Of a stretch of 64,000 nucleotides of DNA, positions 51,499-62,512 are shown piece by piece. The DNA is taken from the NCBI GenBank assembly GCA_024195585.1, contig SWBL01000002.1:186001-250000 (forward strand). The letters run 5' to 3'. Each line of letters starts with the position of its first letter. Positions within the stretch are counted from its first letter, which is position 1. The position numbers and the translations under genes are program-made. This stretch comes from Aureobasidium sp. EXF-3400. Lineage: Eukaryota > Ascomycota > Dothideomycetes > Dothideales > Saccotheciaceae. Under the pieces are notes generated by a model that worked only from the letters and a program-made list of their open reading frames with translations, did not search any database and had not been told where the DNA came from.

Positions 51499-52644
51499 AT
51501 GGACATGTTTTCGTTGAACAAAGTGCGCGACATGTTGCCTTCCATGCCTTCTCTGTCACCTCCTCCTTTCGATAAATCGTCAGATGCGACCACTATACAA
51601 CCCACAGAAACAGAGAGCAAACCTCAGGCTGAGCTTGACAGTAACGAACCCATCAGTTCTCTGGATCCACAACCTATCGACGAGTCGAAACCCAAATCAA
51701 ATCTCGACCTTGTCAACGAATGCGACAGCTTCCCCTATTTCCAATCAACTCCTCAGCTATATCTTAATCACGTCTCAACCTACTACCATCTACGTGTCGC
51801 TGCGTATCCTGACACTACTCTTGGTTATGTCTTGCCTTCTGTCGCTGAAGTTTTGCGCGGACTTGATGAGTGGGAACTGGACGACGATGAGCGAACTCTC
51901 ACTCTGAAAGCTGGTGAAGATGAGCCCACCCGCAGCGCCATTCTCGCTAGAACCACAGCAGCCATGCGTGAGATCGGTCACTTCACCATTCTTAAAGGCT
52001 GGCGCAATGAACTCTATCCAGTCTACGGACCTGCACCTACCAGAGAGCTGCTTTTCAGCATCGAGCGCGCAGCCAGTGCTCTGTTCGGAATCGTCACCTA
52101 TGGCATTCACATGACTGCTTACACAAAGTCTGCTTCTGGTGAACTGAAGATCTGGACACCACGCCGTTCCAAGACCAAGTCTACGTATCCTGGTATGCTT
52201 GACAACACAGTTGCAGGTGGTATGGCTACTGGTGAGAATCCTCAGATCTGCTGTGTGCGCGAAGCGAGCGAGGAAGCTTCATTGCCAGAAGAACTGGTAC
52301 GCGAGAAGGCACATTCAGCAGGCACTGTCACATATTTCCACATCCGAGACTCTCGCGCTGGAGGTGAGACCCGACTGTTGCAACCAGAGTGCCAATACAT
52401 ATTCGACCTCGAGTTGCCTGATGATGTGCAACCAAAGCCTTCGGATGATGAGGTTGAAGAGTTCTACTTGATGGGTGTGGATGAGCTGAAGGAAAAACTC
52501 AAGACGGGCGAGTTCAAGCCAAACTGTGCCGTGGTTCTGCTTGACTTTTTCATCCGTCATGGCGTCTTGAACGCCCAGAACGAACCCGACTTCATCGAGG
52601 TTGTAAGCAGGCTGCATCGCAAGCTGGACTTTCCTACAGCATGA
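51499..52644 (+). CDS. Nudix hydrolase with DUF4743 N-terminal domain
   Basis: 381 residues from the ATG at 51499. The Nudix box runs Gly240 ... Glu246 ... Arg254-Glu255 ... Glu258-Glu259, matching Gx5Ex7REUxEE with Ser in place of the usual late Gly. The preceding domain (about 75-200, FPYFQSTPQLYLNHVSTYYH and SAASALFGI-like FGIVTYGIH) is DUF4743, as in the N-terminal part of Tnr3. Relatives act on thiamine diphosphate analogues or other nucleoside-like pyrophosphates; the substrate here is inferred. The N-terminus to residue 65 is low-complexity and may include a targeting signal (MDMFSLNKVRDMLPSMPS). Single exon. Confidence 0.85.
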   Translation: MDMFSLNKVRDMLPSMPSLSPPPFDKSSDATTIQPTETESKPQAELDSNEPISSLDPQPIDESKPKSNLDLVNECDSFPYFQSTPQLYLNHVSTYYHLRVAAYPDTTLGYVLPSVAEVLRGLDEWELDDDERTLTLKAGEDEPTRSAILARTTAAMREIGHFTILKGWRNELYPVYGPAPTRELLFSIERAASALFGIVTYGIHMTAYTKSASGELKIWTPRRSKTKSTYPGMLDNTVAGGMATGENPQICCVREASEEASLPEELVREKAHSAGTVTYFHIRDSRAGGETRLLQPECQYIFDLELPDDVQPKPSDDEVEEFYLMGVDELKEKLKTGEFKPNCAVVLLDFFIRHGVLNAQNEPDFIEVVSRLHRKLDFPTA

Positions 52645-53171
52645 TTTTATGAGCAGATGGCATAGCTTTATGATCAACAGGCTGGTCCAAATGGTCAATC
52701 TCTTTTCTGGTTGTTGTCTTTTGAATCGGAGTGTGCAGTCTCAAATCTTGTGTTTTCGGATCAACAACTAATGCTATTCAATTGAAATTGCTATTTTTGC
52801 ATCCAACCACGACAACGTCACTCAGAAAGACACACGACCTTACCAGTCGCTTCCTCATGATGAAGAGCATCGGACGGGAACATAACAGGTCGAATCGAGG
52901 AAGTAGATGGTGACTTTGATGGAATTGCAAACTACAGACAGGGTCTTACCACAGACAAGCAGACATGGTAAAAAATCAATGCAAATACCATCTTTCGGCC
53001 CGTTACGGAAAGCGCGTCATCGAGGTGGGGTCCAAGTCGACCTTGATTCTTTGAGTTTTCAGGGCAACGACCAGAAAAGCCTCCATGACTTTGTATGTAA
53101 GTACTTCGTAGAGCCGCTCAGGTAGGTCTCTTGTGTTCTGCATCTTCGACAATCCTATTACATCGCCCACC
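52645..53171. other. Intergenic, no gene seen
   Basis: About 530 bp between two plus-strand genes. No conserved frame. Confidence 0.5.
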
Positions 53172-53945
53172 ATGGACTTCCCACCTACCACATCAGAGAC
53201 AACAGAGTACAAGTCTCTCACAGCATACCTCAAGGACGAATCCTCGGCCGAAGAGACAGTCAACAAGTTCATTGCCAACTCAGACTCGTCATCCGCAGAA
53301 GACAAACTCCTACGTTCGTGGGATGCACTAGGTCTTGCCGCCTCAGAAACACCCTCGGACTCGCCTGACCAGGAGAAACTCGTTGCCTTCCTTACCGCTC
53401 TTCGCGACTGCGACACCAAGGTCGGTGACGTAGATGGCAAGTCGGTGTCTTGGTCCACACTCCCACTCTTCGGTCGCCAGATCCGCGAACATTGGAGATA
53501 CGATGAAAGAGCCGCGCAAGACGACAAAGACGTCGCAAAACAGTGGGCGAACGCCAACGCCTTTGCCGCACGCGTAACAGCCACTGCATCTGCATTCGAC
53601 AGCTCAGATCCCCTCGACTTCTCGCTATACGCAATCTGGGCACTGAGAGCAGCATTGGAAGACAAGGACGACGTCCCAGATGCCACAGTATACGCAGCCG
53701 CAATGTGGATATTGTATGCTGGCGAAGTGTTGAGGAAACAGAGCAAGGACAAGAGAAGCTATGAGGGCAAGGTCGCACAAGCAGGAAACAAATACCCGAA
53801 CAAAGAGTGGAATGGATTTGAAATGGATAGATGGAGGAGTTGGAACAACCGCTTTGCGAACATCAGTGAGGTTTCGCCGTATGCTGAGGTCAAGGATATC
53901 ACGAAGAAGGTGAAGAGACATATGGGTGATTTGGCGAACTGCTGA
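53172..53945 (+). CDS. DUF3632 protein
   Basis: 257 residues, intronless, from the ATG at 53172. All-helical acidic protein with the DUF3632 pattern: LPLFGRQIREHWR, then ANAFAARVTATASAFDSSDP, YAIWALRAALED and AAAMWILYAGEVLRK. These proteins occur widely in filamentous ascomycetes without an assigned function. The N-terminal 70 residues are Ser/Glu/Asp-rich. No signal peptide or membrane segment. The minus strand holds a long open shadow frame caused by codon composition. Confidence 0.82.
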   Translation: MDFPPTTSETTEYKSLTAYLKDESSAEETVNKFIANSDSSSAEDKLLRSWDALGLAASETPSDSPDQEKLVAFLTALRDCDTKVGDVDGKSVSWSTLPLFGRQIREHWRYDERAAQDDKDVAKQWANANAFAARVTATASAFDSSDPLDFSLYAIWALRAALEDKDDVPDATVYAAAMWILYAGEVLRKQSKDKRSYEGKVAQAGNKYPNKEWNGFEMDRWRSWNNRFANISEVSPYAEVKDITKKVKRHMGDLANC

Positions 53946-54035
53946 TTTGATTGCAAGATAGAAATGGAAGAACCACAGCATAACCCATAATAACACTATA
54001 CGTCTCAGTCGTTAATCATTCAATACTTTGCCCCC

Positions 54036-54539
54036 CTACTGCTTCATCAAGTTTGACACGCCTTTGATAAGCATGCTGATCGGACCGCCATGAGCTCTTC
54101 GCAGCTCTGCCTTCTCAAAGCGATGTTCGGCGCGAAGCTCACGCTTCTCCTGGCGATACTGGTGTTTCTCGAGTCGATGCTCCTGGCGGATTTCGCGCTT
54201 CAGCTGCTTCTTTTCCCGCTTTGCTGCACATCTGCTTTGACATGTCGGTCTGACAGTCGCCATTGTGGTGTTGTTTGACAAAGAGTTGATGTTGATATCT
54301 CTGGTTGTGTACTCGGGGGACAGTTCTTCATTGTCGATGAACTCTGTCGCATGGATGTCTTTGGGATCTTTCTCGATTTGCTCATAGGCTGGAGGTGGGC
54401 CGGAAGGCTCGATCTGAGCAGCACTGGAGGTTGTGATCGTAGGCTCATTGTGAGCAGCTCGAGAGTTTTTGATCAGATGATCATTGACCATCTTGGCCAC
54501 AATCGAGACTCGCTGGTTCTTGCGACGATTGCAGCACAT
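54036..54539 (-). CDS. Small charged coiled-coil protein with PPxY motif
   Basis: 167 residues, ATG at 54539. N-terminus CCNRRKNQR. A PPxY motif (GPPPAYEQIE) would bind WW domains of Rsp5-type ubiquitin ligases or arrestin partners. The C-terminal half is an extreme Arg/Lys/Glu/His helix (REKKQLKREIRQEHRLEKHQ, then YRQEKRELRAEHRF) with a heptad-like repeat RxEHRxEK. It ends HGGPISMLIKGVSNLMKQ, an amphipathic stretch that might touch membranes. The Cys-Cys after the initiator Met could be palmitoylated. Not recognised as a named family; similar PPPxY-coiled-coil proteins exist in fungi. The gene is convergent with the DUF3632 gene. Confidence 0.6.
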   Translation of the reverse strand: MCCNRRKNQRVSIVAKMVNDHLIKNSRAAHNEPTITTSSAAQIEPSGPPPAYEQIEKDPKDIHATEFIDNEELSPEYTTRDININSLSNNTTMATVRPTCQSRCAAKREKKQLKREIRQEHRLEKHQYRQEKRELRAEHRFEKAELRRAHGGPISMLIKGVSNLMKQ

Positions 54540-55727
54540 TGTTGAAGATTGGTTGAAGATCTTTGGTATGAAATAGATAGATAGATGAAGATGTGGTGTT
54601 TGATTGGTTCTGAAGCTTGATGAGAAAAGGTGATTTGAGCTATAGAACTATCGAGCGACACTACCGACTATTTATCTTTTCGATGTTTGTCTCTGATACT
54701 GTACTTGTACGGAGACAAGTCGTGGCTATGCGCAGGACGTACCTCTCGCAGCCTCGTCCGTTTTTGGAAAGCTCAGCGCGCGTAGCGGAAGGATTCAACG
54801 CCGACAGGCTCCCCTTGTTCTATGGCTATGTGGTAAGTGATCATTGTCCGCTCCTGGTCGTAACCAAATTCTTGCGGACGTAAGACCAGTAAGCGGAGGA
54901 ATACATATGGAGAAAAATGTCCATAGCTGTCGTCGGCCGTATCGTTGAATGTGTGGTGTTAGTCACATCGCATTCCTTAGGACTCCCGCTGCTCAACTTT
55001 ATCAATTGAATATGATGCCGTCACGGCGTTCATGCGATTGGCCTTCGCAATGGCTCTGGTCTGAATCTCGCAGCGCTTGTATCGATAGGTTCTGAGCAGT
55101 CATCAAGGAGATGGTGAACAAGTCGCGACCTCCAGCCTCCTGCCCACGCGTCACAAAGGGAACGATTTGTTTGCCGTGTTTGCAGAGAAAACAAGACCCA
55201 GCCACCTCTTCGATCTTTCTTGCAACCAACAACTCCCGCCGCGTCGACACACAATGTTCGTCATGGCTGGCCAGCATATACTCTATTTGAGTGTCTTGTC
55301 GAAACAACCGCTCCGCAATGTAATACCAGGGTTCGTTGGGAGTCCATCTGAAACGCCAAGCTTTGAGCCATCCATGCTAGCCGCTCAATCAAGCCTTTGT
55401 TGCTTGTTGTATACTTCGTGCGCCAGTATATTCTGGAGGCGATGGCACGATGTAAGTGAGTTGTTCGATGGCGAACCAGATCCGCGCTTGGTGTTGGCCT
55501 CAGATCATCGCAGTGGATTTGGTAGGCGATTGCCAACTATAGCTGTGAAACTTGACATATGCCCGAGTGATCTATGCAACACTAATGCGTTACAGCTTTG
55601 CTCCAAATGATCACGGCATAGTTGCGTCCTCGGTCAAGCTTCAGGGCAAGTACATAACCGGGAGGTCTGCAAGATTCTGCATGGCAGATCTACTCACTCA
55701 CACTTAACTTTCTTCGCTTGAGTAACT
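54540..55727. other. Intergenic with one orphan frame
   Basis: About 1.2 kb ahead of the GMC gene. Apart from the minus-strand frame at 55002-55376 I see nothing coding. Confidence 0.45.
55002..55376 (-). pseudogene. Possible gene relic, minus strand
   Basis: A 124-codon frame without an ATG at its open end. It reads like protein: WLKAWRFRWTPNEPWYYIAE, CFLCKHGKQIVPFVTRGQ. The upstream codon is TAG, and the sequence before it shows no donor or acceptor that continues the pattern. It may be the 3' part of a decayed gene. Tryptophan clustering and a CxxC pair argue against a random frame. Family not recognised. Confidence 0.3.
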
Positions 55728-58140
55728 ATGCGGTATTCAATTGCTGCTTTGTCCCTCGTTTCTCCAGCGCTGGCGCTGCCAACATTTGGTGATCTGTTTG
55801 GTGGTCCTGATCTACTTGGTGAGATCTTCTCGCACGGCCACTCTCATGGCTCATCATATGCCGATGCACCAACATACAATGGTGGCCCTGCTTCTTACGA
55901 TGAAGGCCCTAGCCCTGCCAATGGCGGGTCATACGGCTACGGCAGTGAAGCTGGCTCTGATGACCAAGGATATAATGCCCCTCAAGGAAGCAGTATGGCT
56001 TCTTCCGTAGTCGATGCAGCTTCTGCTGGCACTAGAGCGCCTCTGGGCACCGGTACCCCTATCTCTGGATCTGGAGTCACTTCTTCTAACTACACTATCG
56101 CATACACAACGACAACTCCAACCAGTATCCCAACGACCGCCGCCACAGCTTCCGCGGCTCCATCGAGCGAAGCCTCTGCGTCTTCAAGCGAGCAAACCTG
56201 CGAGAGTCCTGATGTAATTGGCTGCGAAACAGCATCTGATTCTCCGGCCGCTGATGTTGCGCCTGAAAGCAGCTCAGTATACGACTTTATCGTGGTCGGG
56301 GGAGGAACGGCTGGTCTGGTAATCGCCAATCGGTTATCAGAGAACTCGTACACATCCGTCGCAGTCATCGAGGCCGGTGATCTGGTTTGGGACAACAAGA
56401 ATGTATCCACTGTGGACGGCTACGGCTTAGCTTTTGGAACAGACATTGACTGGCAATACGAAAGCGCACCACAAGCATATGCTGGAAACAAAACTCAAAC
56501 GTTGAGAGCTGGTAAAGCTCTTGGTGGAACAAGCACAATCAATGGTAAGTCAATCTTTGCATATAGTAAACCCCCCTTCTAACAAAATCAAAGGCATGGC
56601 ATATTTGAGAGCTCAAGCAGCTCAGATAAATGCTTGGGAACATCTTGGAAATGACGGCTGGAATTGGGAAAGTCTTCTACCTTATTACAAGCAAAGCGAG
56701 CATTTCCAGGTCCCTACTGAGGAGCAGTGCGCAGCCGGTGCTGCATATGATATTGCAGTTCACGGCACGACCGGCCCTCTCAAGACTGGATGGAACAATG
56801 GCCTTCTGGGTGAGAATGTCACTTCGCTAATCAACGCCACATACACCTCTCTCGGACTGCCATACATAGAGGAAGCGAACGATGGTAGTATGCGTGGTTT
56901 CACTCGTTACCCAGCGACCGTTGATCAGGCAAACAATGTACGCGAAGACGCTGGTCGTGCTTATTATCTGCCCGTTCAAAACAGAACCAATCTGGACCTC
57001 TACACAAACTCTATCGTGCAGCGCATGACCTGGGACGAAGCTCCGACAAACTCGACTCCTCGTGTTAATGGAGTGATATACACCGATGCTTCTGGAAAGC
57101 AAAGGACTATTAGTGCCAAGAAGGAGGTTATTCTTTCTGCTGGTGCTTTGAGGTCACCATTAATATTGGAGCTTTCAGGCATTGGCAGCTCTGAGTAAGC
57201 ATAATTATCGGATCTGAGAGAAATCTTGGTCGCTAACTAGAGACAGTATCTTGGGACAACATGGCATTGATGTTCAAGTTGACCTACCTTTCGTAGGAGA
57301 GAATCTCCAAGACCAGACCACCGGCGCTGGTGCATACAGCTCCAACACCAGCTTCTCAGGCACCGCTGATTACGTCGGCTACTTCAGCGTTGCAGACATT
57401 TTCGGCAACGACACTTATGACCTCAACTGTACAATCCGCGACTCGCTACTCCAATACGCCGCTTCCGTCGTGGAAGCCTCTAACGGCGTCCTCGATCAAA
57501 AAGTAATGGAGAAGTTGTTCATGATCCACTACGACCTAATTTTCAAGGATCAAATCCCAATCTCCGAGATTCTGGTTACTCCTGGAGACAACAGAATGGA
57601 CTTTTCATACTGGGGACTACTGCCGTTTTCTCGTGGTAGTGTTCACATCCAATCTAACGATTCTGCGACCCCTGCCGCCATCAATCCGAATTACTTCCAG
57701 CTCGACTACGACCTGAAGCAGCAGATTGGTACCGCCAAGGCAGTGAGAAAATTGGCTGGCTCAGACGCTTTATGCGATGTTGTTACTGGCGAACTCAGCC
57801 CTGGTCTCCAAAGCGTGCCCCTCAATGCTTCCGACGAAGTATGGGCTCAAGCCGTAAAGGAAGGCTGTAAGTATCTGCATTTTCCACCACGAAACATATG
57901 ACCCAAATACTGACTTTTGCTCTTCCAGACCGCTCAAACTACCACTACATCTCCACCGCTGCCATGATGGCACAAGATCTTGGCGGCGTAGTCGATACCA
58001 ATCTCTTGGTATATGGCGTTGACAACGTGCGCGTTGTCGATGCTTCCGTCATTCCTTTCCAGGTCTGCGGTCATCTCACCGCTACTATTTATGCGATTGC
58101 AGAGAGAGCTGCTGAAGCGATCAAGAATCGCTATTACTAA
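55728..58140 (+). CDS. Secreted GMC oxidoreductase with long low-complexity N-terminal linker
   Basis: 749 residues from exons 55728-56544, 56594-57194, 57247-57866 and 57929-58140, all in phase. FAD enzyme of the glucose-methanol-choline family (glucose oxidase, aryl-alcohol oxidase). Signal peptide MRYSIAALSLVSPALA. Unusual is a Gly/Ser/Tyr- then Ser/Thr/Ala-rich segment of about 165 residues before the FAD domain, as if spacing the enzyme from a wall attachment. The dinucleotide motif is VVGGGTAGLVIANRL with glycines 191, 193 and 196. The second FAD block is GKALGGTSTING. The catalytic histidines are in SNYHYISTAAMM and VCGHLTATIYAIAE. The first block departs from the common YHPVGTC form. 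Substrate unknown. Confidence 0.9.
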
Positions 58141-58510
58141 TCTTGTCATTCCCTCTTCACATTCTCTTGTTGTCTGCTCCTTTCTAGAGTCGCTGTTTCG
58201 GTAGTCGAAAATGTAATTCTTGGTTATTCCATTATGACGCGTAGCATGTGGATGGTGTATCGGTTCCATCCAAGAGTTAGCCCCAATATGTGTTCTGCAA
58301 GGATACTCGAAACAGACGAGTGTTTCAACAAAAAAAATAAGACACGTTCTCGGACCTTACGGCAAAAAACTCCTGCTTCTTTGGTCGAACGAAAAGGATG
58401 ATCGATGATGCTCATAAATAATCGTCATTCCGTGTCTTGGATCGTGGGACTGCTGATGCCGGAAAGTGGAACCATTACCATTTGGAAATGTGTGTGTAAA
58501 GTAATCGCAT
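58141..58510. other. Intergenic between convergent genes
   Basis: About 370 bp between the 3' ends of the GMC gene and the regulator. No gene seen. Confidence 0.5.
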
Positions 58511-60177
58511 TCATGCTGATGACAGACTTGATGTGCTCTGGAGACTCAATGGCGAGAGCAGCGATGAATCTACTCTTAGGAGCGGTCTTTCGTCGCGTCT
58601 GTATGCCGCAACATGGAATCTTGAAAGGTTGTTCTGCTCCGGGATGATTGGTCTATTCAGCACCATTTGGCTCCACATTGCCATCGAGGCGACATCCAGG
58701 GTTTCAGATGGGTACGGGTATCGACGTAGAATCATGTCAACCGTCGACCAGTCTGTGATAGAAAGACTCGAGACTAGCTTTTCCAGGCCTTCCAAGAGTA
58801 CGGGAGATGGCGTCTGTATCGTACTGCATATCAAAACGAGGGCCCATATTCCTACCTCGGCATAGGTGGTGTTGATGAGAACCTCGGGATACAGAGACTT
58901 ACTCATTTCCCAATACTGTTCAGAGCTGCTGCCTTGAAGATGAGAGACGAGGAACAAAAGAGCAAGCTTGATGTGCCACTCAGCTTGGCCTGAGATCGTG
59001 TCGTCGAAGGAAGTTTGGATCGGAGAGAAATTGCTCGTCACATTTTCCAAAAAGTTGTACTCAACCAGACGTGATTGAACATCGAGTAGAGCGTATTTTC
59101 GGTGTCGAGGTCTCTTCATGATGAGGTTGATCTCAGAGACCAGTCCCAAAGTTGACGGTGCGATCGCGCAGATCCCGTTGGGACTCACAAAGGATGCGAA
59201 GCCTACCGGTAGATCAAGACTACGTATGTCGGTCCTGAGATTTTGCTCCAACCCTTGTGGTACGAAAACAGGCTCCAAACCAGAGTACCAGAGCTGGTCG
59301 TAGGTAACAAAGGCAACGAGACGACGAATGACAGGTGGAAAATCGGCGTCATGGAAGCCTCCACGAAGGTTAACCATCGTCTTTAGTCCAGTCATATGTG
59401 CTGTCGCAGAAGCCTCGTCGCCGTATTGGAATTCCCAGGCGCAGAGCAGACATACTGCTGCGATCAACTGATTGCTTGTGTTCATACCCCCATTCAAGTC
59501 CAAGGCAGCCTGTAGGCTACGCATGCTCTGATGACGAAGCCATGCGGTGCATGCAGTGGTCTCTGGTGTTCGTTCTCGTGAGAAGGAGGGATGGGAAGAT
59601 GCGACAAGTAGATTCGCGAAGAAGAGACTACTGTGCGACAGTGTCTCAGGCCATAGGTCCTGACGAAGGGTTGGTCGATCGGATATATAGATTGGGTCCT
59701 GGATGCAAGGAGCAAAATATGTCAAATCTGCAGAGTGATTAGCAAGGACCTCAACAATATAGAACCATGAGAGCTACATGTATCAACCAACTGCGGAATC
59801 GCTGGATGCCATTCATCCACACAGGGGTACGCCAGACAGGGATTGGACCGGTTCCATTGATCAGGTTGTGATGTGAAGATGTAGTTTGATTGTAATGGAC
59901 TGTAGGAGCTGGAGCTTGGCGAGCCTTGGGTCGAAGCGATGGAAACCGATGAGCTGCGTGGTGCTTCTGGGTCGTCTTTGATTGCGTTTACTTTGCTTTT
60001 CCTCCGTACTCGGACTCTCAGTGACTTCTGTTCCTCAGGTGAAGTCGAGTTGGCGGTAGCTCTGGCAGCAATATTATTCTTCCGAGAATCAGCACTGCTC
60101 AATGCAGCCTGTGATCGAATAGCTCGTCGTAAATCGCCCTTTTGAGTGTCAGAAGGGACTGTAATGTTGATGAACAT
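58511..60177 (-). CDS. Fungal-specific transcription factor-like protein without zinc cluster
   Basis: 538 residues from exons 59778-60177 and 58511-59727, joined by a 50-nt intron (gtagct ... ctgcag) that gives QLVDTYLTYFAP in phase. The N-terminus FINITVPSDTQKGDLRRAIRSQAA is the conserved start of a large group of Fungal_trans_2 proteins that lack a Zn2Cys6 finger. It is followed by a basic stretch (RVRVRRKSKVNAIK). The helical regulatory domain includes ACTAWLRHQSMRSLQAALDL, NQLIAAVCLLCAWEFQYGDE and THMTGLKTMV-like AHMTGLKTMVNLRGG. Likely nuclear. It sits between a GMC oxidase and a permease and may regulate them; this is inferred from position only. Confidence 0.82.
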
Positions 60178-62512
60178 GTTGCATTTCTTCGAGGTAGATG
60201 GAGTCGTGCTTGATCATTGGGAGTGTCTCCGGGCTTGATGGCAGCGGAAACCATTATTAAAGAATGCTTCTGTCCCAATGCTTGCGCGGAAATCTTGAGA
60301 CGGATAAGTTCAAATCGCATACCATGCTCGCGCCTGCAGCGACGTTACAAGAGTGGGGGCCACTAAAGTTTCCAGACTAGTAACCTTAGCCATTCTACTG
60401 GTTCGTGGGATTCTCTCATGCGTGGTATGTGCATCTCATCCTAACACATTCCATTTCTTCGATGCTCTGACTATGGGCAGTGCATTTGAAGAGGTTGCGA
60501 TAAACTTCCGATCTAATGGCTTCTGGCTTGAGATGAACCGCTGGTAGTGTTCAAACAAGGTAAATGTGAGATGTTTAAAGGACGGCTGTTAATAGAGTAA
60601 TGGAGAGAAGGAGCACCTCGATCTCATTGCGAGATAGGCTCGTAGCTGCCGATTCCAATTTCTCCGGCGCCTAGCGGACCGTGGTTATACAAGCGTGCAA
60701 CGACATGGGTCTGCAAGATCGAGCCTTTCTCAGAGGGGAAGCGCAATAGGCGAATGAGCTTGTGTCGACCTCCTCAAAGAGTCAGAAGTCTGTGCTGTTC
60801 GTGTCTGCTTGGACCTATTTGGGACAAGTGTGAGACGGTACGCCAGAAGTACCTGGTTGATGTACAGTTTCTCACGTCACTCAGCCTCTTTTGCCATTTC
60901 CCTTTTACACCAGCACGGTCCTGACATCGCTTCTCGGGCCTCGCCGAACCATACACCGCATGCATACCAAAAAGGTATCATGCATCGCCGTTAACCTAGA
61001 TAGCTGACTCGTCCGGCAATCGGTTCTGAGAGGTCCGCACAAATCTAATTGGCCAGCCCGGATCAGAGCTTCGTGTCCCTTTTGTGGGTTGTTCAGACTT
61101 CGAGACGGCCGTCAACACGTTTTGTCGACACTTTCTGCTTGTTTTGACTCCACCAGACATGAGTGCGATTTTTAGCTATATCTGGAGATCGGCGAACAGC
61201 TTTGAGACGTCGACCACTGCTCAAGCCCGTGTGTGAATGTCATCAAGGAATTTGGAATCGAAAGTCGGTCAGATTGTAACCCGAGGCCGCGGCATGTTCT
61301 CGACCTGAGGTACCTTGCATGTGCAGAGGCGTTGAGAATCCCCAAAACCACATGTTGGGGAGTTGCCTCAGGCCACGAACATATACACGCTTCGTCGTAC
61401 CTACCTGTTCCCCGACTCGAGATGACAGATACTTGCATTTGAACGTGGATGTGGAGTTTAAAGGGTTCGAGGGCGGTCGCTAGTACGTGTACTTCCTCAG
61501 GCCATGACTCAGAAAGCTCCGTCATACGAACCATCTGTAAGCACGTAGTCAACCGTCTTGGACACATCGACAACACCGATGCTTGCATTCTAAAGCACAT
61601 TTTGCTTCATGTTCGCAGATTGGAAAACAGCTGAGCTCTGGATGCTGTACAGTACCTGGTTTAACATCGCAGATTCACGCTTTCAACCTTAGCAAGTAGG
61701 CTTTGTTCTTGTCCTTGCCAATATTTCGGCCAGGTCCGATAGAGCGCCATCAGCACACACGTGCAATTCATGTTCCTCGAATTCACGCACTGCACAGGGC
61801 GTGTCAGCTTACTGGTGAGTGCACAATTCAAACTCGGTAGCAACTTGGGTTCATCGCAACTTATGATATTATAGCTGCATGAATGTGGGCGCTACACAAT
61901 AGCTTAACGGTATCCATACAGGCTGAGTCTACTCACTTGACAACTCGAAAAATACCCGACGTCCAAGAGCTCTCCAGGCGCTTCTTCATGTGGCAGTGGA
62001 TGATATCTTACCCCTCCTTCAAGACTATGTGGAAACTTTATATGCAAGTGACGCCGAGATGCTGAGATCAGATTAGAGGGAGCTTAAAGGATCTGGAACT
62101 CTGACTTGAATCTGCCCAGGTAACCAGCTCGAGCAGGATGACAATTGTAGCTTGCTTACAAGGATGCTCCGTTCTCGACCCTTCGAACTCTCTCCAACAG
62201 TTGTATGCTGGCAAAATTATGCGCCTGACTGTGGCCTCAAGATGAGCATAGTCCGTCGACGCCCACAAGCTCGTATTAATACTCGACTCAACGAAGGAGT
62301 CAACGGCTAACTTAGGCGATTTCCCAGCACATGGCACGGACCGCTGTTGAAGACTGAGGCGTCAAAATCCCTCAATGAAGGTCCAGAGCCTGCTATACAA
62401 CACGGTCTGTTTGCCAGTCAGTAAACACAGCAAGAGGAAGTACTTGGATACTGCGATGGCTGAACAAAAACACCTCGCACATGTCGTACTGTATTACTGT
62501 ATTTGAGGAACA
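60178..62512. other. Gene-poor 2.3 kb region
   Basis: The longest stretch here without a supported gene. Open frames such as 61172-61600 (minus) show no recognisable domain, splice logic or good start. It separates the regulator start from the 3' end of the permease. No terminal repeats or transposase pattern found by eye. Confidence 0.45.

Noticed and set aside
53003..53752. Long minus-strand open frame of 249 codons
   Set aside because: It lies exactly antisense to the DUF3632 gene, whose pattern is convincing; the shadow results from codon composition and has no recognisable domain.
61172..61600. 142-codon minus-strand frame in the 2.3 kb gene-poor span
   Set aside because: Met/Ser/Arg/Cys-rich without domain character; no exon links on either side.
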